DNA of 64,000 nt from an uncultured Alphaproteobacteria bacterium (GTDB taxonomy: Bacteria > Pseudomonadota > Alphaproteobacteria > Rhodobacterales > Rhodobacteraceae): positions 1 to 64,000 of the forward strand of contig CACBNQ010000006.1 of the NCBI GenBank assembly GCA_902540655.1, in the 5' to 3' direction. Positions 1-9,920 of this stretch are shown one piece after another; position 1 is the stretch's first letter, and the number at the start of each line of letters is the position of its first letter. The notes below the pieces were generated by a model. The model ran no database searches, had not been told where the DNA came from, and saw nothing but the letters and a program-made list of their open reading frames with translations. The position numbers were made by a program, and so were the translations under genes.

Positions 1-936
1 ATCTTAAGCTACGGAAAAAATTCCCTTTTAGATCTAGCCTGCATAGAAGTTGAGTGGTCCATGTCAGCGATTATTGGCTTTGCTGGAGTAGAAGTTTCTC
101 TCCGTTGTGCAGAACATTCGAAAGTTTTAGCCTTGGCAAACAAAGAAACGCTCGTTTGTGCAGGAAGTTTGTTGTTATCGCTATGCAAAGCAAATAACAC
201 GAAACTAATACCAGTCGATAGTGAACATAGTGCCATATTCCAATGCCTCGAGGGAGAGCGAAGGAAAGACTTAAAAAGCATAACTCTAACCGCTAGTGGT
301 GGTCCATTTAGAGATTGGAGCTTAAAAAAAATGAAGTCTGCAACACTTAAGCAAGCGCTAAATCACCCGAACTGGAGTATGGGGACAAGAATAACCATTG
401 ATAGCGCATCAATGTTCAATAAAGCATTAGAATTGATTGAAGCAATGCATTTATTTGAACTTAAATTTTCTGAAGTAGAAGTAATAATTCATCCTCAGTC
501 AATAATTCATTCAATGGTAAATTTTAATGATGGAACCACACTGGCACAAATGTCCTTACCTGATATGAGAGGCCCAATAAGTTACTCACTTAATTATCCA
601 AAAAGATTAAAAATCAATTTAGAAAGTATTGATTTTACAAAAATAAATACACTTGAATTTTATAAGCCTGATATTGAAAAGTTTCCTGCTTTAGTTATTG
701 TTGAGAGGGTTGGAAAAAATTTAAATTTAGGTGTTATTTTTAATGCAGCAAAGGAAGTAGCTTTGGATAGGTTTATATCAGGGGAAATAGGTTTTTTAGA
801 CATGGCTAACTTAGTAGAAAAAACCCTTGAAGAAAGTTCATTGATAAATAGAATTATCGAAGCACCTCAAATCGCCTCAGATATCTTAGAATTAGATGAA
901 CTTACAAGGGAAATTGCAAAAAAATTAAAGTTTTAG
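1..936 (+). CDS. dxr: 1-deoxy-D-xylulose 5-phosphate reductoisomerase, 5'-truncated by window edge (frame open from base 1)
   Basis: Protein contains ALANKETLVCAG, PVDSEHSAIFQCL, LTASGGPFRDW and NHPNWSMGTRITIDSASMFNKALELIEAMHLF, typical of DXR; followed by rseP. Confidence 0.97.
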   Translation: MLSYGKNSLLDLACIEVEWSMSAIIGFAGVEVSLRCAEHSKVLALANKETLVCAGSLLLSLCKANNTKLIPVDSEHSAIFQCLEGERRKDLKSITLTASGGPFRDWSLKKMKSATLKQALNHPNWSMGTRITIDSASMFNKALELIEAMHLFELKFSEVEVIIHPQSIIHSMVNFNDGTTLAQMSLPDMRGPISYSLNYPKRLKINLESIDFTKINTLEFYKPDIEKFPALVIVERVGKNLNLGVIFNAAKEVALDRFISGEIGFLDMANLVEKTLEESSLINRIIEAPQIASDILELDELTREIAKKLKF

Positions 937-945
937 GAGCAAGGT

Positions 946-2259
946 ATCTTTATTTTTCAGTTTTTATCAATAGTTTTCGCATTTGGTGTAGTGATTTTCG
1001 TACATGAGTTCGGGCACTTCATTGTTGCTCGCCTAAACAAGATTGATGTTTCTGTTTTCAGTATTGGATTTGGCCCAAGGATATTATCTTTTAAAGATAA
1101 AAAGGGAACTGAATGGCAGTTTGCCATTATTCCCCTAGGCGGATTTGTGAGATTTTCAGGAGACGATAATCCTGCTTCTATTAAAACGAAAGTTGATGCT
1201 AATTTAGGTCATGGTAATTCTGTCCTATTTAATGAAGCTCCGCTAATTGGTAGATTTTCAACTGTATTAGCAGGGCCATTAGCAAATTTTATTTTTTCCA
1301 TATTAGTTTTTTCATTGATCATACTCGTACAGGGAGTTTCTGTCAGTGACCCAGTAATTGGTAAAATTAACAAGTTTTATGAAGCTAATTATGACATTAA
1401 AGTAAATGACGAAGTTTTAGAGGTTGAGGGTAAAAAAGTAAATTCATTTTCAGAAATTTTTTCTCATATAAATCAGTCTGGCACAGAGACATCAAAGTTT
1501 ACAATAAGAAGAGGTACTTCAGTAAGAGAAATTGAAATTCCATATCTTCTACAACCAATAGTAGAAGCTATAGAGCCACTTTCTGCTGCTTCGCTTGCAG
1601 GAATACAAATCGGCGATGTTTTTTTAACTGTTGAAGAAAAGAACCTCGCTAACTTCAATGATTTGAGAGAACAAATTATAAATTCTGAAGGAAAATCTTT
1701 GAAAGTTACTATTTTTCGTAATGGCCAAATCCTTCAGAAATCTATACAACCTGTTTTAAGTCCCATTGAGAACAATAACGGTGACTTTGACTCAATTTAC
1801 AGGATTGGTGTAGCTGGAGGCCCTATATTTTATCCTCCTAGGGAAATACCAAACGTTTTGAATGCGTTAATCTTAGGAGCAGACGCAACGGTGGGAGTAA
1901 TTATTGCATCTTTTAAGGGTATAAAGGGTATAATTACTGGGCAAGTTGATCCTAAACATCTTTCTGGGCCTATAGGAATTGCTCATGCTGTTTCTGACTC
2001 CATTAATTCGGGACTTTTAGCTTTATTATCTTTAGTTGCTATCATTTCAACTGGTATAGGGTTTGTTAATTTGCTTCCCATACCTATTTTAGATGGTGGT
2101 CATATAGTCATGATGATATATGAGTATTTTTCCCGAAAAAAACCTAGCGAAGAAGTTTTAAGATTTTCTATGATATTTGGTTTAGTTTTGTTACTATCTC
2201 TGCTAGTGTTTACAACATTCAATGATATTTCAAGACTAGTGTTATTTTTTAAGTTTTAA
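946..2259 (+). CDS. rseP: RIP zinc metalloprotease RseP (site-2 protease); start uncertain (ATC 946 proposed; first canonical start is GTG 991)
   Basis: HEFGH zinc motif near the N-terminus, PDZ-like region, NLLPIPILDGGH motif; dxr-rseP-bamA synteny. Confidence 0.93.
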   Translation: MFIFQFLSIVFAFGVVIFVHEFGHFIVARLNKIDVSVFSIGFGPRILSFKDKKGTEWQFAIIPLGGFVRFSGDDNPASIKTKVDANLGHGNSVLFNEAPLIGRFSTVLAGPLANFIFSILVFSLIILVQGVSVSDPVIGKINKFYEANYDIKVNDEVLEVEGKKVNSFSEIFSHINQSGTETSKFTIRRGTSVREIEIPYLLQPIVEAIEPLSAASLAGIQIGDVFLTVEEKNLANFNDLREQIINSEGKSLKVTIFRNGQILQKSIQPVLSPIENNNGDFDSIYRIGVAGGPIFYPPREIPNVLNALILGADATVGVIIASFKGIKGIITGQVDPKHLSGPIGIAHAVSDSINSGLLALLSLVAIISTGIGFVNLLPIPILDGGHIVMMIYEYFSRKKPSEEVLRFSMIFGLVLLLSLLVFTTFNDISRLVLFFKF

Positions 2260-2269
2260 GGAGACATTC

Positions 2270-4561
2270 GTGAAACAATCTTTAGATAAGTTAATTCTTT
2301 TTTTCTTTTGTTTTTCAATATGTCTTTCAACTCCTATTTATTCACAGTTTAAGTTCTCTCAGATTAAAGTACAAGGAAATTCCAATACAGATGTCGAAAC
2401 TATTAAGTCAATATCTGGGTTAAAAAAAAATACACCTTTATCAGCTAGCGATATAAACTCAGCCTTAAAGAATTTATATAACAGCAATCTTTTCGAAAAT
2501 GTTCAAGTCGTTCCTAAGGGTAAGTCTGTTTTAATTAAAGTAAAAGAAAATAAGAGGATACGTCGCTTAGTTTTTGAAGGAAATAAGAAAATAGAGGATA
2601 AAGAGTTATTACCTTTAATAAAATCTAAGGAAAGACAACCCTTTAGTAAAGCACAGGTTGTTAAAGACAGTAGAATAATTTCAGACTTCTATCGATTTAA
2701 GTCTAGATACTCGGCAAAGGTAGAACCAAAAATCATTGAGAGAGACAAGGGATTTGTTGACTTAGTTTTTGAAATCGATGAAGGAAGTGTTTTACAAATT
2801 TCTCAAATTGATTTCGTTGGTAATCGGTCCTTCTCCAACAGGCAACTTATAAATGTTATTAAGTCGAAAAGAGCAGGACTCTTTTCATCTTTTTTCACGA
2901 GTGATAATTACTCGGAAGATAGTCAAGAAGCAGATAAATACCTTTTAGAAAAATTTTATAAAGACAATGGTTTTCCTGATGCTAAAGTTATAGCTTCGCT
3001 TGGTGGACTCAAAAATAGTGGTGAGACAGCTTTTTTAACCTATTCTATTTACGAGGGGCCTTTTTTTAGATTTGGCGACTTATCAATAACGTCAATGGTC
3101 AAAGGTATTTCACCGTCTTTATATGAAAGCTCAATTGTTGCTTCTAAAGGAGATAGCTTTAATATATCCGAAATACAAAAAACTTTAGACAATATAAAGA
3201 AAGTATCTGTTAATAATGGATACCCATTTTTAATTGGAACAGTCGACCAAGTTAGGAACTCCAAAGTAAAAGAAATAGAGCTGCTTTTTAAGGTTATAGA
3301 AGGCCCAAAGCTTTTTGTTGAGCAGATAGAGATTAGTGGTAATACCCACACCCGCGATAATGTAATTAGGCGTGAATTTCAAGTTGAAGAAGGTGACGCC
3401 TTCGATCCATCTATGCTTAAAAGATCAGAAGAGAAATTGAAGTCTTTAGGTTACTTCGATGATGTAAAGGTCAACGTGCGACAAGGCTCAAGCTCTCAAA
3501 ATGCGATTGTAGATATAGCTGTGAAGGAAGCCCCAACAGGTTCACTCTCGTTGGGTTTAGGATATTCCACTGATACAGATGTTTCTGCCCAGTTTGCATT
3601 TAGTGAATCAAATTTTAGAGGTGCTGGCCAAGGTATTAGATTGAGCGTTTCGGGTTCAAAAGATAACTCTTCTATTGGACTAGGTTTTAAAGAGCGTGGG
3701 TTTCTTGGAAGAGACGTTCTTGTGTCGATGGACATCGATTATACGAACTCAAAGCCACGAGCAACTGGTTACACAGCAAATCTCTTAGCCATAAAACCCT
3801 CAGTTGGGTTCAACCTTTCATCAGATACAAGGGTTAGACTTACTTATAAACTAGAAAATATTGACGTTACTGCAGTAGGTACATCTGAGGTTTTAAAACA
3901 AGATCTTGGTAAATCTACTAGATCCTTAATAGACTTGTCCTTAAATCATGACAAACGAGACTCTATTATTAAACCAACTAAAGGGTATATGATTAAAATT
4001 GGTTCTGAAATAGCTGGCTTAGGTGGAGATGAGCAGTTCGTAAAATCAAAAGCAAGTGGTAAAATATACCAAGGAATTTATGGAAATAACATTATCTTTT
4101 CAACTGAATTAGAAGGTGGAATTTTAACGATGAATAAAGGCTATTCGAAAGTAGTCGATAGATTTCTTTTAGGTGGTCGTTCATTTCGAGGCTTCAAATA
4201 TAGTGGGATAGGACCTAGAGAGTTAGCTGGAGGGCGCTATTCCATTCCGTTAGGAGGTGAAAAGTATGCAATAGCAAGATTTGCAGCTTCTTTTCCTCTT
4301 GGTTTACCTAGAGAATTAGGTTTATATGGAAGTGTTTTTGCTGAAGCTGGAAGTCTGTGGGACATAAAAACGGATCCAAATGTTGCAGGGCTCTCGGATA
4401 AGATCGCTTTAAAAGATAGAGCCTTAAGAACTTCTATAGGCTTTGCTATGAACTGGGAGACACCAATTGGGCCACTTCAGTTCAATTGGTCGAGGCCACA
4501 AAAATATTTAGATGCCGATAGCCTTGAATATTTTAGTCTGAACCTTGCTACAAGATTTTGA
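2270..4561 (+). CDS. bamA: Outer membrane protein assembly factor BamA
   Basis: 763 aa with POTRA repeats, C-terminal Omp85 barrel (FLLGGRSFRGFKYSGIGPRE), terminal Phe; GTG start with AGGAGA upstream. Confidence 0.96.
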   Translation: MKQSLDKLILFFFCFSICLSTPIYSQFKFSQIKVQGNSNTDVETIKSISGLKKNTPLSASDINSALKNLYNSNLFENVQVVPKGKSVLIKVKENKRIRRLVFEGNKKIEDKELLPLIKSKERQPFSKAQVVKDSRIISDFYRFKSRYSAKVEPKIIERDKGFVDLVFEIDEGSVLQISQIDFVGNRSFSNRQLINVIKSKRAGLFSSFFTSDNYSEDSQEADKYLLEKFYKDNGFPDAKVIASLGGLKNSGETAFLTYSIYEGPFFRFGDLSITSMVKGISPSLYESSIVASKGDSFNISEIQKTLDNIKKVSVNNGYPFLIGTVDQVRNSKVKEIELLFKVIEGPKLFVEQIEISGNTHTRDNVIRREFQVEEGDAFDPSMLKRSEEKLKSLGYFDDVKVNVRQGSSSQNAIVDIAVKEAPTGSLSLGLGYSTDTDVSAQFAFSESNFRGAGQGIRLSVSGSKDNSSIGLGFKERGFLGRDVLVSMDIDYTNSKPRATGYTANLLAIKPSVGFNLSSDTRVRLTYKLENIDVTAVGTSEVLKQDLGKSTRSLIDLSLNHDKRDSIIKPTKGYMIKIGSEIAGLGGDEQFVKSKASGKIYQGIYGNNIIFSTELEGGILTMNKGYSKVVDRFLLGGRSFRGFKYSGIGPRELAGGRYSIPLGGEKYAIARFAASFPLGLPRELGLYGSVFAEAGSLWDIKTDPNVAGLSDKIALKDRALRTSIGFAMNWETPIGPLQFNWSRPQKYLDADSLEYFSLNLATRF

Positions 4562-5136
4562 CCTTTTTTTATAAGAATATAGTGGGGCTTTCAGCGTTTG
4601 CTGCTTTGCTCTTACTATTATGCAGTCCTATTTCCTCTCAGGAAAAAAATATAAGTACTTCTGTTCTCGTTATAAATAGTATTAATGTTTTTGAGAAATC
4701 GAAGCTAGGTAATGATATTTTATTAGCCTTTCAAGCTGCTGCTCTTGAGTTAAAAAAAGAGGCTGACCTAAACGCAAAAAAATTTGAAGATGAAGAATTA
4801 GAACTGACTCAAAAAAGGGAGATATTGGCAAAAAAGGACTTTAATGAATTGGCTGATGACTTTGATAAGAGAGTTCAGAAAACTCGAAATTTTTACGATT
4901 TGAAAGATAGTCAATTAAGAGACAGTTTAGAACAATGGAAGAAAAACTTTATTGAGTTCTCAGGTAAAGTTATCCAGCCTATAATGTTAGGTTACCAAGC
5001 ATTCATTGTTTTAGATTCATCTCAAATTGATCTATTTTTTGATAATAGAATAGATATAACTGAACAGGTCATATTGGAACTAGATGAACTTTATAAGAGA
5101 GATCCAAAATACTTACAAGTTATACTTGGAAAATGA
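4558..5136 (+). CDS. skp: OmpH/Skp family periplasmic chaperone (TTG start overlapping the bamA stop)
   Basis: Signal peptide, coiled-coil charged middle region, position between bamA and fabZ. Confidence 0.75.
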   Translation: MTFFYKNIVGLSAFAALLLLLCSPISSQEKNISTSVLVINSINVFEKSKLGNDILLAFQAAALELKKEADLNAKKFEDEELELTQKREILAKKDFNELADDFDKRVQKTRNFYDLKDSQLRDSLEQWKKNFIEFSGKVIQPIMLGYQAFIVLDSSQIDLFFDNRIDITEQVILELDELYKRDPKYLQVILGK

Positions 5137-5149
5137 TTAGGAGAGTTTT

Positions 5150-5593
5150 ATGAATAAGGAGTGCTGTAATATTGATGAAATTAAAAGATTGATTCCTCAC
5201 AGATATCCATTTTTATTGATAGATAAAGTAATAGATATAGTTAAAAATGAGTCAGCTACTGGAATAAAGAATGTTACAGTTAATGAACCATACTTCCCGG
5301 GACATTTTCCATCCTCTCCAGTAGTTCCTGGTGTTTTGCAAATAGAATCTATGGCACAAACCGCAGCAGTTTTGGTTGCAAAAAGTCTGGACATTTCGGA
5401 TTCCAGTGCATTAGTACTTTTGACTACAATAGATAATGCTAAATTTAGAAGGCCAGTCACACCTGGTGATGTCATGTCACTTTCTATCACTGTCCAAAAA
5501 ATGAGAAATAAAATATGGAGATTCGAGGGTGAAGTGATTGTAAATTCCCAAAAAATGTCCGAGTGCGAGTTCTCTGCAATGATGAGAATTTAG
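5150..5593 (+). CDS. fabZ: 3-hydroxyacyl-ACP dehydratase FabZ
   Basis: LIPHRYPFLLIDKV and GHFPSSPVVPGVLQIESMAQ motifs. Confidence 0.97.
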   Translation: MNKECCNIDEIKRLIPHRYPFLLIDKVIDIVKNESATGIKNVTVNEPYFPGHFPSSPVVPGVLQIESMAQTAAVLVAKSLDISDSSALVLLTTIDNAKFRRPVTPGDVMSLSITVQKMRNKIWRFEGEVIVNSQKMSECEFSAMMRI

Positions 5594-5680
5594 AATGAGT
5601 TCTCTTGAAGCGATTTTCAAACATTGTCAAATGGATTCAATTTTTTTAGTTTTTGTAAGCTATTATAATGGTGGACTATA

Positions 5681-6490
5681 ATGGCTAAGCGCTCCTCAAT
5701 CATTCACCCAACAGCGATTATTGAAGATGGTGCAAAAATAGGAAATTCCTGTAAAATCGGACCCTATTGTCGTATTGGATCAGCAGTTACATTGGATGAT
5801 AATGTTATTTTAGAAAGTCACGTAGTAATTTCCGGAAAGACATTCATTGGAATGGGAACAAAAGTTTGGCCTTTTGCCTCTATTGGAAGTGAACCACAAG
5901 ACCTAAAGTATTCTGGTGAAAAAACCACACTTACAATTGGACAGAATAATTTTATCAGGGAATGTGTAAGTATTAGTATTGGTACTACTGGAGGTGGGGG
6001 TAACACTATTATTGGAGATAATTGTCTTTTTATGTTAGGGAGTCATGTTGGACATGACTGTAAGTTAGGTAGTAATATTGTGATTGCAAATAATTCTGCA
6101 ATAGCTGGCCATGTGGTTATTGAAGATAATGTAAATATTGGTGGTTTGGTTGGAGTTCATCAATTTTGTAGGCTAGGAGAGGGCTCTATGATAGGAGCGC
6201 ATGCCATGGTTTCTAAAGATGTAATCCCCTATTCAATGATTATAGGCATGAGACCTGTTCTGTCAGGTGTAAACTTAGTAGGCTTAAAAAGACGAGGTTC
6301 AAAGAAGGAAAACATAAAAAAGCTGGTTGAATTATTTTCAAAAATTTTTGATAGAAAAGTGAGTCACAATTTTCAGGACCGAATAAAAGCATTGGATAAT
6401 GATTCAATGACTGAAATCACAGAAGTTCAAAAAGTTCTAGAATTTATAAAGAAGGAAAGCACAAGATCATTTGTTGCTCCAAAAAGTTAA
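5681..6490 (+). CDS. lpxA: UDP-N-acetylglucosamine acyltransferase LpxA
   Basis: Hexapeptide repeats, SHVGHDCKLG catalytic region, GLVGVHQFCRLG. Confidence 0.96.
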   Translation: MAKRSSIIHPTAIIEDGAKIGNSCKIGPYCRIGSAVTLDDNVILESHVVISGKTFIGMGTKVWPFASIGSEPQDLKYSGEKTTLTIGQNNFIRECVSISIGTTGGGGNTIIGDNCLFMLGSHVGHDCKLGSNIVIANNSAIAGHVVIEDNVNIGGLVGVHQFCRLGEGSMIGAHAMVSKDVIPYSMIIGMRPVLSGVNLVGLKRRGSKKENIKKLVELFSKIFDRKVSHNFQDRIKALDNDSMTEITEVQKVLEFIKKESTRSFVAPKS

Positions 6491-6497
6491 GAACCAT

Positions 6498-7352
6498 ATG
6501 GTAATAAAAAAAAAAAAAATTGGATTAATTATAGGAAGTGGCGAATTAGCTACATACTGTATGGAGCAATTAATTCTTTTAGGTTATGAGACAACAATAG
6601 TACGTTTGCCTTGTAGTAAAGTAAAAATAAAAAAAAATCTAGATCGTATTGATTTAAAGTATGAAGAAATAAACGACACATTTTCTCTTTTAAAACAGAG
6701 ACAGATAGATTACATAGCGTTGATAGGGTATGTGGAAAGGCCTCAAATTGATTTCTCAAAAGTAAATTACGGTTCACAAATACTTTTATCTAAAATATTT
6801 TCAATTCTTAACAAAGGGGATGGAGAAATTTTTGCAGCTGTAACGCAGATGTTTTCTAGTCAAAACTTTACATTAGTAAAAGTTCAAGATCTCATACCTG
6901 AATTAACATTAGACTCGGGAACATATGGATCTACTCCTATTGATAAAAAAGTACTTAAGGAAATAGAAGCAGGAGTAAAAATTTTTCTTAATTATGCAGG
7001 GCTTGATATTGGTCAATCCTTAATCTTCCAAAATGGACATTGCTTAGGTCTAGAGACGATTACCGGAACCGATGAAATGATAAGATCAATAATCAACTTT
7101 AGAGAAGGAAATAATAAAAGGCCAAAAGAAATTCTTAATGGTGGAATATTAATAAAGGGATCAAAGCCGGACCAGGTTCTAGATATCGATACTCCTGTAA
7201 TTGGCCCTAATACGATAAAATTAGCCAAAAATGCAAAATTAAACGGTCTAGTAATTGAAAGCAATAAGGTTATTTTAGTAAACAGGGACTTAATTTTTGA
7301 TACGCTAGAGAGTAATAATATGTTTCTTGCTTCGATCAAATTTTTTGGATAA
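6498..7352 (+). CDS. lpxI: UDP-2,3-diacylglucosamine pyrophosphatase LpxI (DUF1009 family); ATG 6498 preferred over the ORF start 6471
   Basis: LIIGSGELATYCMEQL start, DSGTYGSTPIDKKVLKEIEAGVK, ETITGTDEMI, DIDTPVIGPNTI; located between lpxA and lpxB. Confidence 0.9.
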   Translation: MVIKKKKIGLIIGSGELATYCMEQLILLGYETTIVRLPCSKVKIKKNLDRIDLKYEEINDTFSLLKQRQIDYIALIGYVERPQIDFSKVNYGSQILLSKIFSILNKGDGEIFAAVTQMFSSQNFTLVKVQDLIPELTLDSGTYGSTPIDKKVLKEIEAGVKIFLNYAGLDIGQSLIFQNGHCLGLETITGTDEMIRSIINFREGNNKRPKEILNGGILIKGSKPDQVLDIDTPVIGPNTIKLAKNAKLNGLVIESNKVILVNRDLIFDTLESNNMFLASIKFFG

Positions 7353-7361
7353 AGACTTTAA

Positions 7362-8549
7362 ATGTTAAAAATTTTTATAAGTGCAGGAGAACACTCTGGC
7401 GACCTGCTAGGTTCATACTTGATTCGAGCGTTAAAAAATGAATTAGACACCCAAAATCATATTGATTTTCAAGGTGTAGGTGGTCCACTGATGGAGCGCG
7501 AAGGCTTTAAAAGTCTATTTGATTTTTCATTACTTTCTGTGATGGGAATAAAGGATATTTTAATTAACTTTTTTCCTATCTTTAAAATTTTGAGACGAGC
7601 TTATAGATATAATATCGCATGGGAACCTGACCTTATAATTACTATAGATGCACCCGAATTCAATTTACGTCTTGCCTCTTTGATAAAAAAAAAATGGAAA
7701 AATGCAAAAATTGTCCATTACGTTTTGCCATCTGTTTGGGCATGGCGTCAAGGAAGAGTTAAAATTTTAAAAAAGAATTTTGATCACATTTTGTCGATCT
7801 TGCCCTTTGAAAGTGAGTTCTTACAAAAATTTCACATAAAATGTGATTTTGTTGGACACCCGATATCTACGCATGTATTGCCAAAAACAAGGGATGTTGT
7901 TTCTTTTAAAAGAAGTTTAAACATAAAGGACTCAACGAAAATAGTAACCCTGCTACCTGGGTCGAGGATCAGCGAGGTAAAAAGAATGCTTCCAATTTTT
8001 TTGGATACCGCTCATTTATTGTCTGAAAAATTTTCTGATATAATTTTTATATGTCCAACTCCAAGTATAGTTTCAAAAATGTTTAAAGAAATAGCTCTAG
8101 AAAGAAGTATAAAAGTAAAGCAGATTAATGCCGAATTAATGTCCAGCGCAGAATTTGAGAGAGATAAAATGTCTCTTTATGCGTGTTCAGATCTAGCACT
8201 TGTAACCTCAGGTACTGTGGTTTTGGAATTAGCGAAATCAAGTGTGCCAATGGTTGTTGGATATCGTACTGGCTTTTTAACTCAGATAATTTATAGACTT
8301 TTTGTGAGTGTTTCTTCAGCAAATTTGGTAAACCTGATAACAAAAAGTAATAATATTCCAGAGTTTCTTTTTCACCGATGTAATTCCAAGAATTTGTACA
8401 GTGAAGCAGAAAAGCTTCTTGGTAAAAAGAAGTATGCACAGTCTCAGCTAATTTCATCCAAACAGGCAATCAGAGAACTTGGATATGGGTCAAAAGATCC
8501 TGCGATACGTGCAGCAAAATCGATTAAAAGTTATTTTAAATTACAGTAA
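7362..8549 (+). CDS. lpxB: Lipid-A-disaccharide synthase LpxB
   Basis: SAGEHSGDLLGSYLIRAL, ITIDAPEFNLRLA, SVWAWRQGRVK, LLPGSRISEVKRMLP. Confidence 0.96.
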   Translation: MLKIFISAGEHSGDLLGSYLIRALKNELDTQNHIDFQGVGGPLMEREGFKSLFDFSLLSVMGIKDILINFFPIFKILRRAYRYNIAWEPDLIITIDAPEFNLRLASLIKKKWKNAKIVHYVLPSVWAWRQGRVKILKKNFDHILSILPFESEFLQKFHIKCDFVGHPISTHVLPKTRDVVSFKRSLNIKDSTKIVTLLPGSRISEVKRMLPIFLDTAHLLSEKFSDIIFICPTPSIVSKMFKEIALERSIKVKQINAELMSSAEFERDKMSLYACSDLALVTSGTVVLELAKSSVPMVVGYRTGFLTQIIYRLFVSVSSANLVNLITKSNNIPEFLFHRCNSKNLYSEAEKLLGKKKYAQSQLISSKQAIRELGYGSKDPAIRAAKSIKSYFKLQ

Positions 8550-8555
8550 GCTATT

Positions 8556-9854
8556 CTACCGCTTATCAAAAGCCTTATAGGTTCTATGACTTTTGCCGGT
8601 AAAAAGTTGTCTTGGGCGACCAATCTTTATATTAGGGTCTGAAATCATTTCTTGCCATTGAGCAAGCCACCCTACAGTTCTAGCCAAAGCAAAAATTGGA
8701 GTGAACATGGAAGTTGGAAAGTCCATAGCCTCAAGTATTATTCCTGAATAAAAGTCGACGTTTGGGTACAGTTTTTTCTCAATAAAATATTCATCTTCCA
8801 AAGCAATTTTTTCTAGCTCTTTTGCCACTTGAAGTGTTGGGTTATTTTTGACCCCTAGCAATTCAAGGACTTCATCTGCGCTTTGCTTCATAACCCTTGA
8901 TCTAGGATCAAAGTTTTTATAAACTCTGTGTCCGAAGCCCATAAGTCGAAATGGGTCATTTCTATCCTTTGCCTTCAAAATATATTCAGGAATTCGGTCA
9001 GGAGTAGCAATTTCTTTCAACATATTTAACGCAGCCTCATTGGCGCCTCCATGAGCAGGGCCCCACAGGCATGCTATACCTGCAGCTATACAGGCAAATG
9101 GATTTGCTCCAGAAGAAGCAGCAAGCCTAACGGTAGAAGTTGAGGCATTTTGTTCATGATCAGCATGAAGAATGAATATCCTATCCATAGCTTTACTTAA
9201 AATAGGATCACTCACATATTCTTCAGCGGGAACTGAAAAGCACATTTGTAAAAAATTGGGGGCATATTGAAGATTGTTCTTGGGATAAGCGAATGGTTGC
9301 CCTATGGAATATTTATATGCCCAAGCAACTATTGTTGGAAGTTTTGCAATCATTCTGATTGTTGCTACCTCTCTCTGCCATGGATCATTAATATCCGTAC
9401 TGTCATGATAAAATGCTGACATAGCCGCCTGAACGCCACAAACAATCGCCATAGGATGGGCGTCTCTTCTGAAACCACGAAAAAAATTTAACATTTGTTC
9501 GTGTAGCATCGTATGCCGTGTTACCCTGCTGCAAAAGTCATCATATTGTGGCCTTGTGGGCAATTCACCTCGTAACAGTAGGTAGGCCACCTCCAAAAAA
9601 TTAGATTTTTCGGCTAACTCTTCTATAGGATACCCTCGGTAAAGAAGCTCACCCTTATCTCCATCTATAAACGTTATATTGCTGTCACAGGATGCTGTAG
9701 AAGTGAAACCAGGATCATATGTAAATAAGCCTGTTTCTTTATATAAACTCCTTATATCTAAAACATCAGGCCCTAATGTCCCTTTACTCACAGGTACCTT
9801 TATGCTCTTCTCATCTATTTTAAGTTCAGCAAACTTTTGTGTTTTATCTAACAA
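8556..9854 (-). CDS. gltA: Citrate synthase
   Basis: [86 protein letters not shown]. Confidence 0.98.
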   Translation of the reverse strand: MLDKTQKFAELKIDEKSIKVPVSKGTLGPDVLDIRSLYKETGLFTYDPGFTSTASCDSNITFIDGDKGELLYRGYPIEELAEKSNFLEVAYLLLRGELPTRPQYDDFCSRVTRHTMLHEQMLNFFRGFRRDAHPMAIVCGVQAAMSAFYHDSTDINDPWQREVATIRMIAKLPTIVAWAYKYSIGQPFAYPKNNLQYAPNFLQMCFSVPAEEYVSDPILSKAMDRIFILHADHEQNASTSTVRLAASSGANPFACIAAGIACLWGPAHGGANEAALNMLKEIATPDRIPEYILKAKDRNDPFRLMGFGHRVYKNFDPRSRVMKQSADEVLELLGVKNNPTLQVAKELEKIALEDEYFIEKKLYPNVDFYSGIILEAMDFPTSMFTPIFALARTVGWLAQWQEMISDPNIKIGRPRQLFTGKSHRTYKAFDKR

Positions 9855-9920
9855 TATTATCCAGTCCCTAATTTGTTAACCAACATTATAGTTTATAATA
9901 AATATTAATCAATTTTTGAT

